Of a stretch of DNA of 64,000 nt, positions 55,586 to 64,000 are shown piece by piece. Position numbers and translations under genes: made by a program. The stretch covers positions 1 to 64,000 of the forward strand of contig NZ_JAEUFG010000003.1 in NCBI RefSeq assembly GCF_018588585.1, read 5' to 3'. Every line of letters begins with the position of its first letter. The stretch's first letter is position 1. This DNA is from Bacillus sp. SM2101. Lineage in GTDB: Bacteria > Bacillota > Bacilli > Bacillales > SM2101. Under the pieces are notes generated by a model. That model saw only the letters and a program-made list of their open reading frames with translations, was not told the DNA's origin and made no database searches.

Positions 55586-57075
55586 CAAATGTTGATTTTT
55601 GGGATATCCTCCTCCCTCTTGGTCGTTGTTTTTATAGGAAGTAATAAGGTAAAGGTACTTCCGTCATTTGAGCTCTCTTTTAAGAACAAGTCTCCGTGTT
55701 GAGCATTGGCAAGAAGTTTACTAATTGGTAAGCCAAGACCTAAACCTCTCACTGTATTTTTTTGCACTTTGCCTTTATAGAAGCGCTCGAAAATTAATGA
55801 CTGCTCTTCCAAAGGGATACCACATCCACTGTCAATGATATCAATCGCAATAAAATCTTTATTTGGCTCGTATATTTTCACTTCAATCTCTTTTGAGGAT
55901 GCATGCTTACTATTATTTAGTAAGTTTATGATGATTTGCTGCATACGATATGGATCTCCGTATGCAAAAAGAGGTTTTTTAGAAGATAAAACTTTGACTT
56001 GAATGAGATGGTGTTCATCATTAGTCATCTTCCATTGATCAGTCATTTCCTGTATGAACTTATATATATCAAGTTGTTCACAATTTACTTTTATTTCGCC
56101 GAGAGTAAATGAATTAAAATCAAGTAAATCCTCCACCATCAGCTGTAGCCTGCGTGCTTCATTTAACGTAATATCCAAAAATTCTTGTTTTTCATCACCA
56201 GATACAATTTGATCATTCACAGCCTGCACTAAACCACTAATTGATGCAATGGGGGTTTTCAGTTCATGTGTCACACTTGCAAGCAGCTCTGTTCTCATTA
56301 CCTCTAATTGTTTAAGGCGGGTAGTCATTTCTTTAAATGATTCAATTAAGTCATAAAGTTCTTCCCCTTGTGTATCAGTAGCTAGGTGAACATTATAATT
56401 CCCATCTTGAATTTGTTTGGCAGCTTTAGAGACTTGTAGAATAGGGGATATAATCTTGTTTGATAACAAATAGATAATGATCAAGCCTAATATCGCTAAA
56501 CTTCCTAGTAAAATAGCTAGTAAACGATATTCTTCATCCATTTGTCTTCCCATTGAGGAAAATTCTTCTTCTGGTACAATGATGGCTACTGCTCCTATGG
56601 AACGATCTTCATATTCAATAGGTGACGAAATAACATATGACAACCCTAACAAATCGAATTCCACTTTCTCAACTTCATTCATTTGAAGCAAATTTAATTG
56701 ACGCTCTTCTGGAGAAATAGTTGATAATCCACGCGGAAAATTCGGATAAACGACTTGCCCATCTTCATCCTGAATTATGATCATTGATCTAATATCCAAA
56801 CGATTTAATCTTTTAGGATCTTGAATGATTTCTTCTATTACGCGGTTAAACAACGGAGAGCTACCTTGTATTCTTTCAATGTTTCCATCTTCAGTTACTA
56901 AACGGTCTGCAACATCTGCAACGAGATATTGTGCTAATTCTAACTTATTTCTAATAGCTTCATCCTTAATCCAAACAACCGAAGCAATACCGATCACTGT
57001 TAGCCCAATGATCAAAGTAACTAAATACCTACTTACTAAATAGTTCAATAAGGGAATGCGCTTATTTTTATTCAT
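55585..57075 (-). CDS. Sensor histidine kinase of an OmpR-type system
   Basis: A 496 aa membrane kinase. It has TM1 (~15-35), an extracytoplasmic sensor of ~135 residues (Cache-like, with MIIIQDEDGQVVYPNFP and AVAIIVPEEEF), TM2 (~180-200), HAMP (~205-255), HisKA with ELLASVTHELKTPIASISGLVQ (phospho-His) and HATPase_c with MQQIIINLLNNSKHAS, DIIDSGCGIPLEEQSLIFERFYKG and GLGLGLPISKLLANAQHG. All boxes are intact. The ATG at 57075 overlaps the regulator's stop by eight bases, so synthesis is coupled; a GTG two codons earlier is also possible. The signal is unknown; the target may include the neighbouring envelope genes. Confidence 0.92.
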   Translation of the reverse strand: MNKNKRIPLLNYLVSRYLVTLIIGLTVIGIASVVWIKDEAIRNKLELAQYLVADVADRLVTEDGNIERIQGSSPLFNRVIEEIIQDPKRLNRLDIRSMIIIQDEDGQVVYPNFPRGLSTISPEERQLNLLQMNEVEKVEFDLLGLSYVISSPIEYEDRSIGAVAIIVPEEEFSSMGRQMDEEYRLLAILLGSLAILGLIIIYLLSNKIISPILQVSKAAKQIQDGNYNVHLATDTQGEELYDLIESFKEMTTRLKQLEVMRTELLASVTHELKTPIASISGLVQAVNDQIVSGDEKQEFLDITLNEARRLQLMVEDLLDFNSFTLGEIKVNCEQLDIYKFIQEMTDQWKMTNDEHHLIQVKVLSSKKPLFAYGDPYRMQQIIINLLNNSKHASSKEIEVKIYEPNKDFIAIDIIDSGCGIPLEEQSLIFERFYKGKVQKNTVRGLGLGLPISKLLANAQHGDLFLKESSNDGSTFTLLLPIKTTTKREEDIPKINI

Positions 57076-57748
57076 AAACACTTAGCTGATACCCCATTCC
57101 CCGTAACGTTTTAATTTCACCTACAGATGAATCCCACTCTTTCAGTGATTTTCTTAAGCGCTTAATTGCTAAATCTACCGCTCGGTCACTTCCTTCATAA
57201 TCAATGCCCCACACTTGCTCTATCAGATGCTCTCGCGTAAATGTTTGATTTGTATGCTCTGCTAAAAATATGAGTAATGCTAGATCTCTAGGTGTTACGT
57301 GAACCTCAGTTCCATTTAATAGAATTTGATGTGAGCTTGTGTCGATTGCTAAATTTCCGAATTGCTTCACCGTGTGATCTTCAATAGACTTTGACCTTCT
57401 TAATACAGCATGCACTCGAGCAACTACTTCTTCAGCAACAAATGGTTTTGAAATGTAATCATCTGCACCGTTGTTCAGCCCTTTTAAACGCTGATTAATA
57501 TCTCCTAATGCTGTAATCATAATTACAGGACATGAACTCGTCTTCCTAATCATCTGTAAGACATGCCAGCCATCCACATCAGGAAGCATAATGTCTAATA
57601 GCACAAGTGAAGGCCTATGTACCTCAAATGCCTGAAGCGCATCCTTACCTTTCTTCGTATGTTCCACTTGAAAGCCTTCCTTACTCAAGTACGCACGAAG
57701 AACTCGTGCAATCGGCACCTCATCTTCAACTAACAAAACTGTATTCAT
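57068..57748 (-). CDS. OmpR-family response regulator
   Basis: A 226 aa regulator. The receiver (1-~118) has LLVEDEVPIARVLRAYL, LVLLDIMLPDVDGW (phospho-Asp), VIMITALGD and DDYISKPF. The winged helix (~130-225) has VHVTPRDLALLIFLAEHTNQTFTREHLIEQVWGIDYEGSDRAVDLAIKRLRKSL and ends RGMGYQLSVYE. It is first in the two-gene operon with the overlapping kinase. The 543 bp before the GNAT gene (57749-58291) holds only AT-rich DNA and one terminator as far as I can see. Regulon unknown. Confidence 0.94.
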   Translation of the reverse strand: MNTVLLVEDEVPIARVLRAYLSKEGFQVEHTKKGKDALQAFEVHRPSLVLLDIMLPDVDGWHVLQMIRKTSSCPVIMITALGDINQRLKGLNNGADDYISKPFVAEEVVARVHAVLRRSKSIEDHTVKQFGNLAIDTSSHQILLNGTEVHVTPRDLALLIFLAEHTNQTFTREHLIEQVWGIDYEGSDRAVDLAIKRLRKSLKEWDSSVGEIKTLRGMGYQLSVYE

Positions 57749-58206
57749 GCTTCACCGCCTTTTCGGGTCAGTCCCCTAATGCTTTTATGCATTACGACAA
57801 CGGGGTACTGTCTCCAATCGCAGTAATGCAGTTATTTATGAATGTATGACTCGTGTTAAAGCTGTTGATTAAGCCATTGTTGTAGGGTACGAGTGGGGCT
57901 ATACAAAACCTTATATGTTACTTAGACTATTTTTGTAATTACTGCATGTTTGCAAAAAAACACATGCCTAAAAATTGACCTCATGACATCATTTCTCTTA
58001 TCGATAGCTGTTGTATAAACCTCGAGCTTCTCTTCACATGAAGAACAAATTGCAATATCATTTACGCAAACAACGCTACGTACACGTACGATAAGCTAAA
58101 TATAAATCATTTATTGCTACCCGATTTTTCTAGATGTTTACATATATTTTATTTGATAATTATGGAAGAAATGTTGTGGAATGATGTGATGTTATGTGAT
58201 AATAGC

Positions 58207-58237
58207 AAAAGCTTATAAGTCCCACTTATAAGCTTTT
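58207..58237. terminator. Terminator hairpin downstream of the GNAT gene
   Basis: A perfect 14 bp stem, AAAAGCTTATAAGT / ACTTATAAGCTTTT, with a three-base loop. T runs come from the stem itself on both strands. Confidence 0.75.
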
Positions 58238-58291
58238 GACTTTTGCATATTAATTTTTTCTCTTACTAAAAGATAATCTACTTACTTCTTC

Positions 58292-59182
58292 TTATTCTTC
58301 GAGCATGATTTTTTTCATATATACTTGTTCTACGCTCTTCTCAAATCCAGCCTCTTCAAGAAATGAGACTACCGATTGATTCGTAGCTGCTAAATTGACT
58401 GTAATTCGCTTTATTTTTTGATCAAACGGAGCAAATAATTGCGATAATAAACTTGCATTAATTTGTTGTCGGTCATGTCTATGAGGTGCTGCTTCACACT
58501 GATACAATGCTGTTGTGACATGAACGCCTTCTTCATTAAAAATACGCTTAAATAACGCATAGCCTATACTTTCACCAGTATGATCATCGACCGCAATGAA
58601 TGCTTCTCCATCCCTCACGCTCTTAAACTGTGTTTGCCAGCAATACATATTTTTATAAAATGATAGGTTTTGAACTGCTGGTGGAACAGTTTTAATAAAG
58701 TTGTATGTAGCTAGGTGTTCTTCAAAAGGATTCGAGTCAAATGACCCTTCATGGGCGATAAATAGCAAATTATCTTCAATCTCATACCCAAGCTTTTTAT
58801 ACAAATGAATCGCTTTTTCATTTTCTTTAATCGCTTCTAATGTTGCGATTTCAACACCCTCTTCTTCATAGATTGCTATGGTTGCTGCCATCATTTTCTT
58901 CCCTACACCTGTACCTCTATATTGTGGTGCAACACCTGTTCCACCGTTCCATGACACCTTTTTACCATTGATGTTTCTTATGCCATTTAAGACAATGCCG
59001 ATAGGTTCCTTATCATCAAAAGCAATAATTGAATAGTTGGCAGACAAACCTTCCTGTGTAAGTCGATTCAAAAATGAATCAATAGTCATCTGTAAATCGG
59101 TAAAATACCCTGTAAACCCCTCATTCCAAGCAGTAACTGCATCCTTTACAGAACACTCAGTTAAACGTTTAATCGTTATCAA
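58292..59182 (-). CDS. GNAT family N-acetyltransferase
   Basis: Predicted acetyl-CoA-dependent acyltransferase of 296 aa. The first GNAT domain (~1-140) has the acetyl-CoA loop GVAPQYRGTGVGKKMMAATIAIYEEEG and the C-terminal NEKAIHLYKKLGYEI. The second half (~150-296) looks like a degenerate GNAT repeat (SIGYALFKRIF ... ASLLSQLF ... NQSVVSFLEEAGFEKSVEQVYM). The best start is TTG at 59182 with AAAAGGGG upstream; an ATG at 59236 lies inside a decayed intergenic repeat and has no ribosome site. It is a single gene. The acceptor substrate is unknown. Confidence 0.88.
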   Translation of the reverse strand: MITIKRLTECSVKDAVTAWNEGFTGYFTDLQMTIDSFLNRLTQEGLSANYSIIAFDDKEPIGIVLNGIRNINGKKVSWNGGTGVAPQYRGTGVGKKMMAATIAIYEEEGVEIATLEAIKENEKAIHLYKKLGYEIEDNLLFIAHEGSFDSNPFEEHLATYNFIKTVPPAVQNLSFYKNMYCWQTQFKSVRDGEAFIAVDDHTGESIGYALFKRIFNEEGVHVTTALYQCEAAPHRHDRQQINASLLSQLFAPFDQKIKRITVNLAATNQSVVSFLEEAGFEKSVEQVYMKKIMLEE

Positions 59183-59221
59183 TATAGACACCCCTTTTAT
59201 ACCCTTACTCAAAAGCTTGTT

Positions 59222-59318
59222 TAAATACACATGCATTCAACTAAGGTTCGTGGTCAATGAACTACAAACTTCTTTCACTTCACATAAGGAACAATAGCTA
59301 CAAAACTTAGTCTATCCC
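59222..59318 (+). repeat. Degenerate copy of the dispersed intergenic repeat
   Basis: AATACACATGCATTCAACTAAGGTTCGTGG matches the CACGTAGTCAACTAGCGTTCGTGG core, and GGAACAATAGCTACAAAACTTAG resembles the right end. It forms the leader of the GNAT gene. Confidence 0.45.
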
Positions 59319-59631
59319 TTTTCACTCAATCTATTAACGGTATGCCTTTAGTTTATAAATAATCCCCCTATAATAACAAGTATATTTCCTTAGTAGCATA
59401 AAAAAGTTCAGCAATGTTTAATAACACATAAGTACACATTTAAAGTAGTTGGAAGTGAAATAACGTTGCGGTACTACATAATCGATGCAGCAATAAGCTG
59501 TTCAAAAAACTAACCTAATAGCATCGATCTTCTCTTTCTTGGACGAATCGTGACAACAGCAAAGCAAATGTATGTGACGTTACGAGCTATATTTCGATGT
59601 GAAAGAAGAGTTGAGTAGGGAGGTAATATAA

Positions 59632-59769
59632 ATGATATTTAAACAAAGCGTTGCAGAAATCAAAAACACTCCACTTACTGTTTCGCCATTTCAATTTAAA
59701 ATTATAAGCATCATTATCGGAATATTTATGGAGGAATTTCTTACAAAACATTTTTTCCTACGATACTGA
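59632..59769 (+). CDS. Small hypothetical protein, 45 aa
   Basis: ATG at 59632, seven bases after GGGAGG. The product starts MIFKQSVAEIKNTPLTVSPF, then a hydrophobic stretch (FKIISIIIGIFM) and a short tail EEFLTKHFFLRY. It may be a one-helix membrane peptide or the broken start of a longer gene. It is the only coding candidate on plus between 59320 and 60100. I do not recognise it. Confidence 0.4.
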   Translation: MIFKQSVAEIKNTPLTVSPFQFKIISIIIGIFMEEFLTKHFFLRY

Positions 59770-59811
59770 CATCTCTCAATATATCAATTGATATAAACCA
59801 AATGACTGAAC

Positions 59812-59846
59812 AAAAAAGTAGGATAAATTCAGAATGCTATCCTACT
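59812..59846 (-). terminator. Orphan minus-strand terminator-like hairpin
   Basis: AGTAGGATA (59818-59826) pairs with TATCCTACT (59838-59846), followed on the minus strand by TTTTTTG. No minus-strand gene ends here; the next one upstream has its own terminator at 59990-60030. A short transcript between the two is possible. Confidence 0.5.
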
Positions 59847-59989
59847 CCATTATATTGAGATATTTGGTAAGGGAATTACAGTAACATCATCTGATCTACC
59901 AAACTTATAGCAAAATGAACAAGCTTACCAACTCATTTTTAAAAGATATTATGTTATGGTAGATGATCATACAATCGCTTTTCAACATT

Positions 59990-60030
59990 TAACAAAAGAA
60001 AGTCCACGCAATCAATAAAGCGGGACTTTC
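59990..60030 (-). terminator. Terminator of the secreted coiled-coil gene
   Basis: GAAAGTCC-CGC (59998-60009, one mismatch) pairs with GCGGGACTTTC (60020-60030), followed on the minus strand by TTTTGTTAAATG. Confidence 0.6.
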
Positions 60031-60108
60031 CTTATAAGTAACATATTCACTTAAACTATGATGTTATCCTCTTTGCTCGAACGAGTTTGCTAATTGTATT
60101 TGTCTAAT

Positions 60109-60684
60109 TTATTCAGCTATATTACTCTCTAGCTGATCAGTGAATGCAGTGTATTCATCTAGCATCGTTGATAACGTACTAGTAATTGTAGCTTCATCAT
60201 CATTTGCTACTGCATTATCTAAAGATGCTTTCAATTCTTCCATCTGCTGTTTATGCTCTTCGTGTAGCTGTTCATTTTCTTCTTTTTGTGCAGACCTGTT
60301 TGCTTTATATTCCTCGCATAACTGCTTAATGGCCTCTTGCCCTTCTTCACGAGCAATTTCACCATTCTTTATTTGGTCTTTTATGAGTTGTTTTTCGTCT
60401 TCAAACTCCTGCTTTTGCACTTCAAGATTGTCTTGTAGCTTTTCTTTAGCTTCCTTGCGTACTTCAATCGCAGCATTCCATGCGTCAAGCTGATCTGGAG
60501 TACGAGCTTCTACAATTGCCAGAATTTTTGTTGCCTTATCTTCATCTGAGATTTGGTTAATGCTTTCATTTTCTTGAATAATCGTTGATTGTTCACTTTC
60601 TACAGGCTCCTCTGCAAACACAGAAGCCGGGAGCATCATCCCTAGGACTAAGCTACCTGCAAGTAATTTCTTTTTGGTTAACAT
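60109..60684 (-). CDS. Secreted helical coiled-coil protein
   Basis: A 191 aa exported protein. It has a signal peptide (KKKLLAGSLVLGMMLPASVFA, ~3-23), then an almost wholly helical, Glu/Lys/Gln-rich body (~45-185) with long heptad stretches (NLEVQKQEFEDEKQLIKDQIKNG; KEENEQLHEEHKQQMEELKASLDNAV). A single Cys stands at ~135 (KQLCEEYK). The ATG at 60684 follows AGAGGAG; an upstream ATG at 60741 has no site. There is no recognised domain. It may be a wall- or spore-associated structural protein; the function is unknown. Confidence 0.82.
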   Translation of the reverse strand: MLTKKKLLAGSLVLGMMLPASVFAEEPVESEQSTIIQENESINQISDEDKATKILAIVEARTPDQLDAWNAAIEVRKEAKEKLQDNLEVQKQEFEDEKQLIKDQIKNGEIAREEGQEAIKQLCEEYKANRSAQKEENEQLHEEHKQQMEELKASLDNAVANDDEATITSTLSTMLDEYTAFTDQLESNIAE

Positions 60685-60914
60685 TACTAACACTCCTCTT
60701 TCATTAAAATGATTAAGACTCGATCGAGCAAATGATTTCATAACCTTTCATGCTGTCTGTTCTATACAAAATAAGGTTTCGATTATATTCTAGCAACCAA
60801 ATATGCGACAATTGTTGTTAAAATATGTGAATTTATGTGATAAGAGAGTGAAAGAATTGGTAAATTTTTATAAGTTGTGTGAAAATAAAAGAAAGAGCAT
60901 AAGGGGGAGTATTC

Positions 60915-61322
60915 ATGAGCAACGGATTAAATTTTGAACATTCGTTAGTCAGTCATCTCGGTATTGAAATAGTAGAAGTGAGTGAAGAGCGCACTGTCGC
61001 TACAATGCCTGTGGATGAACGAACGTGTCAGCCTTTTGGAATTTTACACGGTGGTGCTTCTGTAGCTCTAGCAGAAACCGTCGCAAGCTTTGGGGCTTTC
61101 AACCTCATTGATCAGGAAAAAGAAGGCTGCGTCGGTCTCGAGATTAATGCAAACCATATACGTGCCAAAAGAGGTGGTGTTGTGACCGCTATCGGTACAC
61201 CGTTACACCGAGGTAAAAAAACACACGTATGGGAAATTAAAATTGTGGATGAACAGGACAAATTAATTTGTATTTCTAGATGTACGATGGCCATCGTTGA
61301 ACTAGATAAAGTAAGCTTCTAA
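60915..61322 (+). CDS. Hotdog-fold acyl-CoA thioesterase (MenI/YdiI-like)
   Basis: A 135 aa single hotdog domain of the PaaI/YdiI type. It carries RTVATMPVDERTCQPFGILHGGASVALAETVASFGAFN, in which Gln, His-Gly-Gly and Glu are the active-site positions, then GLEINANHIRAKRGGVVTAIGTPLHRGKKTHVWEIKIVDEQDKLICISR. The match to E. coli YdiI (MenI, 1,4-dihydroxy-2-naphthoyl-CoA hydrolase of menaquinone synthesis) is close along the whole length. B. subtilis YuxO is the likely counterpart. The ATG follows AAGGGGGAG. It is monocistronic. The menaquinone role is inferred by family; a general acyl-CoA thioesterase is the alternative. Confidence 0.93.
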   Translation: MSNGLNFEHSLVSHLGIEIVEVSEERTVATMPVDERTCQPFGILHGGASVALAETVASFGAFNLIDQEKEGCVGLEINANHIRAKRGGVVTAIGTPLHRGKKTHVWEIKIVDEQDKLICISRCTMAIVELDKVSF

Positions 61323-61331
61323 TAGCGTCTT

Positions 61332-61372
61332 TTATATAAAAAGTCCCCCTCACATGTGAAAATATGAGGGGG
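61332..61372 (-). terminator. Terminator of the M4 protease gene
   Basis: CCCCCTCACAT pairs with ATATGAGGGGG, followed on the minus strand by ACTTTTTATATAAAA. It lies between converging genes, and the T run supports the minus direction. Confidence 0.75.
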
Positions 61373-61427
61373 GTGGCTTAGACATGTATGTTCAATATGG
61401 TTTACCTACCTATAACTTTATGCCATT

Positions 61428-63482
61428 TTATGGATAAGTAATAGTTAGTGTGTATGGGCTTGTACTAAATACACCATCATAACCAACGACTGCTACGTAT
61501 AATTTTTCACCAGCAGATGCCGTATAAGTAAGTGATTCCGCAAGTGTGTTTACATTTTGTGATGCGGTTATTGTTTCTCCGCGACGATTTAATAAATATA
61601 GGTCATAATCATCTGGTACATTTGTTAAATCTACAGTCACTTGACCTCTAGCTCCAGCAGTGAATGTATATACATCTAAATCATCAGCAGAAGAGATATA
61701 AGATGTATATATTTCTCCACTTTCTACAGCGTGTGCAGTGCTTAAGGTATCATTTGGCTCAAAATTGTCACTAGAAGCTGCTTGTGTATCATCAATTCCT
61801 ACAGCTGTAAAACCACTTTCTATTGCCTGATATTCAACCCCATTTGCTCCGTATAAATCTTGGGCAGATTGCAATAAAGCATTTCGTGCATCAATAAATT
61901 GAGCTTGCGATGTTAAATGAGTTGTTAAAGCACGGTAATAGATATCGCCAGCTTTTTCAAGACCAATTGCAGATGCAATATTGTAAAATGCTTTATTCGG
62001 AATTCCACTATTCGTGTGAACCCCTCCAAAATCCCAATCAAGTGCGTTTTCATCGTTTTTCACGAGGAAATCGTCCATATGATCCGGTTGTCCATATAAT
62101 GTCGGGTTTGCAACACTTCTTAATGCATCTCCCGCTATAGCAGGTGTATACACATCCTCACCTAACAGCCAGTCAGCTGCTCCGTCTTGTTCTGCTTCGA
62201 CGAGTACACCGAACACGTCAGAAAATGATTCATTCAGAGCCCCAGGTTCATATTCATATATGAGATTAGCGGATGTGTCCGTAACCGCATGTGTAAGCTC
62301 GTGTGCAACAACGTCTAATGAGCCGGATAATGATGTAAATAGTGATCCATCACCGTCTCCATACGCCATCTGTGTTCCAGTCCAAGCAGCATTGTTATAG
62401 TTCGTGCCAACGTGTACACTAGAAATAATATTACCACCTTGATTATCATAGCTGTTACGATTATGGTTATTTAAGAAATAATCATATACAACTCCAGCGT
62501 ATACGTGAGCATCAACACCTGCACGTTGAGTAGCTGAATCAAAGACGTTATCATCATCCGTTACATATACACCAGGTTGCGGGTTAACTCTTAACAACGG
62601 GCTAAAAGTATTTTCGGCATCATATGTTGCGATAACACCATTCATAGACTTCGAAGTATCGTATAAATAATACGTCCCGTCTTGTTCAAACGTGTTCACT
62701 ATTTTTGCATCACCAAGCACGCCTGTTCCAGTCCCTACTTCAGCAGCATGTTCAATTCTATTAAATGATCGTAGTACTTCTCCTTTTTTTGCATCAATAT
62801 AAAAGAATTCACGACCAATGTATGGTGCATGGAATTGCAATTCAACAATATAAACTGGCATCCATTTATTTTCATGCTTATAAAGATAAAGGTCAGAAGC
62901 GGGATCTTTCGTATACGTGTCTGCTTCTGGTGTAAAAGCTAACTTGCTTTCAGCGACCTGAATTGCATCCTCTGCGGATAGCTTCACAAAATTACGCCAA
63001 TTCTTCTGTTCAAGCTTTGGCTCTACTTGACCAATCATGGAAGTGATGATACCATCACCATCAACTTGAATGAGCATTTCTGATCCATAAACTGGAATAC
63101 CATCAACAGTCAGCTGAGTACGATATTGCGTCATACCAAGATCATCAGTTACTGTTTGCTTAATCGTAAAATCTCCAGCTTCTAAATCAAATACCTGTCT
63201 ATTCTCATCAAGGAATGTTAGCACATCAACATTTTGTGCTGATAGTTGACCTGAAATATAGCGTGGAATACCCTTTTTCTCATCCCAAGAAACTCGGAAT
63301 TTTCCGTTAGATTTTTCTTTCATTTTCTCTAGCTTCTCTAGCTGTTTTATTTTTTTGTCGATCTTCTTTGTCGAATTTTCTGTAAGTGATTTTGCATCAA
63401 CAGTGCCTGTAGTTGGAACTAACAAAGTACCTAGTACTAATGAGGCTGCTAGAACCGTTGAAACAACTTTTCTCTTTTTCAT
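61428..63482 (-). CDS. Secreted neutral metalloprotease (M4, thermolysin family) with C-terminal PPC domain
   Basis: Zymogen of an extracellular zinc protease, 684 aa. It has a signal peptide (~1-31), FTP and PepSY propeptide domains (~55-230, with VPVYGSEMLIQVDGDGIITSMIGQV), and the M4 catalytic domain (~245-560) with VVAHELTHAVTDTSANLIYEYEPGALNESFSDVFG (HExxH plus downstream Glu ligand) and DFGGVHTNSGIPNKAFYNIA. A bacterial pre-peptidase C-terminal (PPC) domain (~575-684, NFEPNDTLSTAHAVESG, DLDVYTFTAG) ends the protein. All zinc ligands are present. ATG with GAGGAAG upstream. B. subtilis NprE lacks a PPC domain. DegU commonly controls such enzymes. The last 518 bp of the window (63483-64000) is AT-rich leader with no gene seen. 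Confidence 0.95.
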   Translation of the reverse strand: MKKRKVVSTVLAASLVLGTLLVPTTGTVDAKSLTENSTKKIDKKIKQLEKLEKMKEKSNGKFRVSWDEKKGIPRYISGQLSAQNVDVLTFLDENRQVFDLEAGDFTIKQTVTDDLGMTQYRTQLTVDGIPVYGSEMLIQVDGDGIITSMIGQVEPKLEQKNWRNFVKLSAEDAIQVAESKLAFTPEADTYTKDPASDLYLYKHENKWMPVYIVELQFHAPYIGREFFYIDAKKGEVLRSFNRIEHAAEVGTGTGVLGDAKIVNTFEQDGTYYLYDTSKSMNGVIATYDAENTFSPLLRVNPQPGVYVTDDDNVFDSATQRAGVDAHVYAGVVYDYFLNNHNRNSYDNQGGNIISSVHVGTNYNNAAWTGTQMAYGDGDGSLFTSLSGSLDVVAHELTHAVTDTSANLIYEYEPGALNESFSDVFGVLVEAEQDGAADWLLGEDVYTPAIAGDALRSVANPTLYGQPDHMDDFLVKNDENALDWDFGGVHTNSGIPNKAFYNIASAIGLEKAGDIYYRALTTHLTSQAQFIDARNALLQSAQDLYGANGVEYQAIESGFTAVGIDDTQAASSDNFEPNDTLSTAHAVESGEIYTSYISSADDLDVYTFTAGARGQVTVDLTNVPDDYDLYLLNRRGETITASQNVNTLAESLTYTASAGEKLYVAVVGYDGVFSTSPYTLTITYP

Positions 63483-64000
63483 AGATTTCTTCCTCTCAGT
63501 ATAAATTTTTCTCTATATGTGCGTGCATTGACATATCGTCAATCACAAGAGTATTTATGTGATTACTAGGATATAAATCGATACCTATTTATACCTCAAT
63601 GTTGAATCAGACAAGCCATGTAAGCATAAAAAAACTATCACAATCGTACTCAAGGTAGACACATAAACTGAATTAGTGAAGCTAATCAAATTAGTTCTAG
63701 TTAACTAGCAATTTCTCTTACACCTATTACGGAACGTTTTACGTGGAAATAAACATTCACATAAAGATATTGTTCAATTATAGGCCCCGGGATATATATA
63801 TTATCACAATAATATACATGACAAAAAATCTGATAATTTGTCATGGTTCGCCAAAATTTGCACATTTTATAAGGATTTCTCTATTTATCTTACTATTTTG
63901 ACGACTTATATAAATATATTTATAGTTATATTTATAAAACAATATAGTATTTTTACTCATTAGATAGGCTGACTACGTCACTCTGTATGCGCATTAATTG

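Noticed and set aside
55463-55702. 79 aa plus-strand open frame
   Set aside because: It joins the end of the rhodanese remnant to the antisense of the kinase gene and crosses a terminator, so it is not a real gene.
57749-58206. Searched for a small gene, riboswitch or promoter operator between the response regulator and GNAT genes
   Set aside because: Only short AT-rich frames and a vague resemblance to the intergenic repeat near 58060-58100; nothing that could be supported.

Overview
This 64 kb window comes from a low-GC Gram-positive chromosome, most likely a motile, competent, probably spore-forming Bacillaceae. The order yvyF-flgM-flgN-flgK-flgL-yviE-fliW-csrA-hag, followed by comFA/comFC, degV, degU/degS, yvyE, LytR-CpsA-Psr ligases and tagO, matches the Bacillus subtilis late-flagellar to teichoic-acid region in order and orientation. 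Many exported proteins carry SLH domains and a CsaB-type pyruvyltransferase is present. The cell therefore very probably has a pyruvylated secondary cell wall polymer and S-layer-like protein display. The acidic surface proteins fit an alkaliphile or halotolerant, but that is an inference.

Layout. 1-2521: start-containing half of a large secreted Ig-like repeat protein that runs off the left edge, with three nearly identical 264 bp repeats. 2.8-9.4 kb: late flagellar genes on the minus strand (hag, csrA, fliW, yviE, flgL, flgK, flgN, flgM, yvyF), with two candidate sigma-D promoters. 9.6-15.3 kb: comFC and comFA (no comFB), degV, degU and degS. 15.7-20.3 kb: yvyE/YigZ, two LCP ligases and tagO. 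20.5-46 kb: a cell-envelope island. It holds a coiled-coil exported protein plus a SpoIID/LytB-like protein; an operon csaB - GT4 glycosyltransferase - MurJ-like flippase - SLH lipoprotein; an SLH amidase; an SLH phosphodiester glycosidase; an O-antigen ligase-like polymerase; two subtilases with SLH; and two 5'-nucleotidases, one with SLH. 46-64 kb: diguanylate cyclase, a frameshifted SUKH-like gene, a BmrA-like ABC exporter, two LysM-GH18 enzymes flanking a competence-type ssbB, a rhodanese remnant, an OmpR-type two-component system, a GNAT acetyltransferase, a secreted coiled-coil protein, a hotdog thioesterase and a secreted M4 protease.

How the parts fit. TagO and the LCP enzymes start and finish wall-polymer attachment. 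The flippase, glycosyltransferase, polymerase and CsaB plausibly build and pyruvylate the SCWP. The SLH proteins then dock on that polymer as an exoenzyme coat of proteases, nucleotidase, amidase and glycosidase. DegS/DegU would be a natural regulator of secreted enzymes, flagella and competence.

The most distinctive non-gene signal is a dispersed intergenic repeat of about 150 bp, with about ten full or decayed copies in this window. No CRISPR, tRNA, rRNA, IS transposase or riboswitch was recognised.
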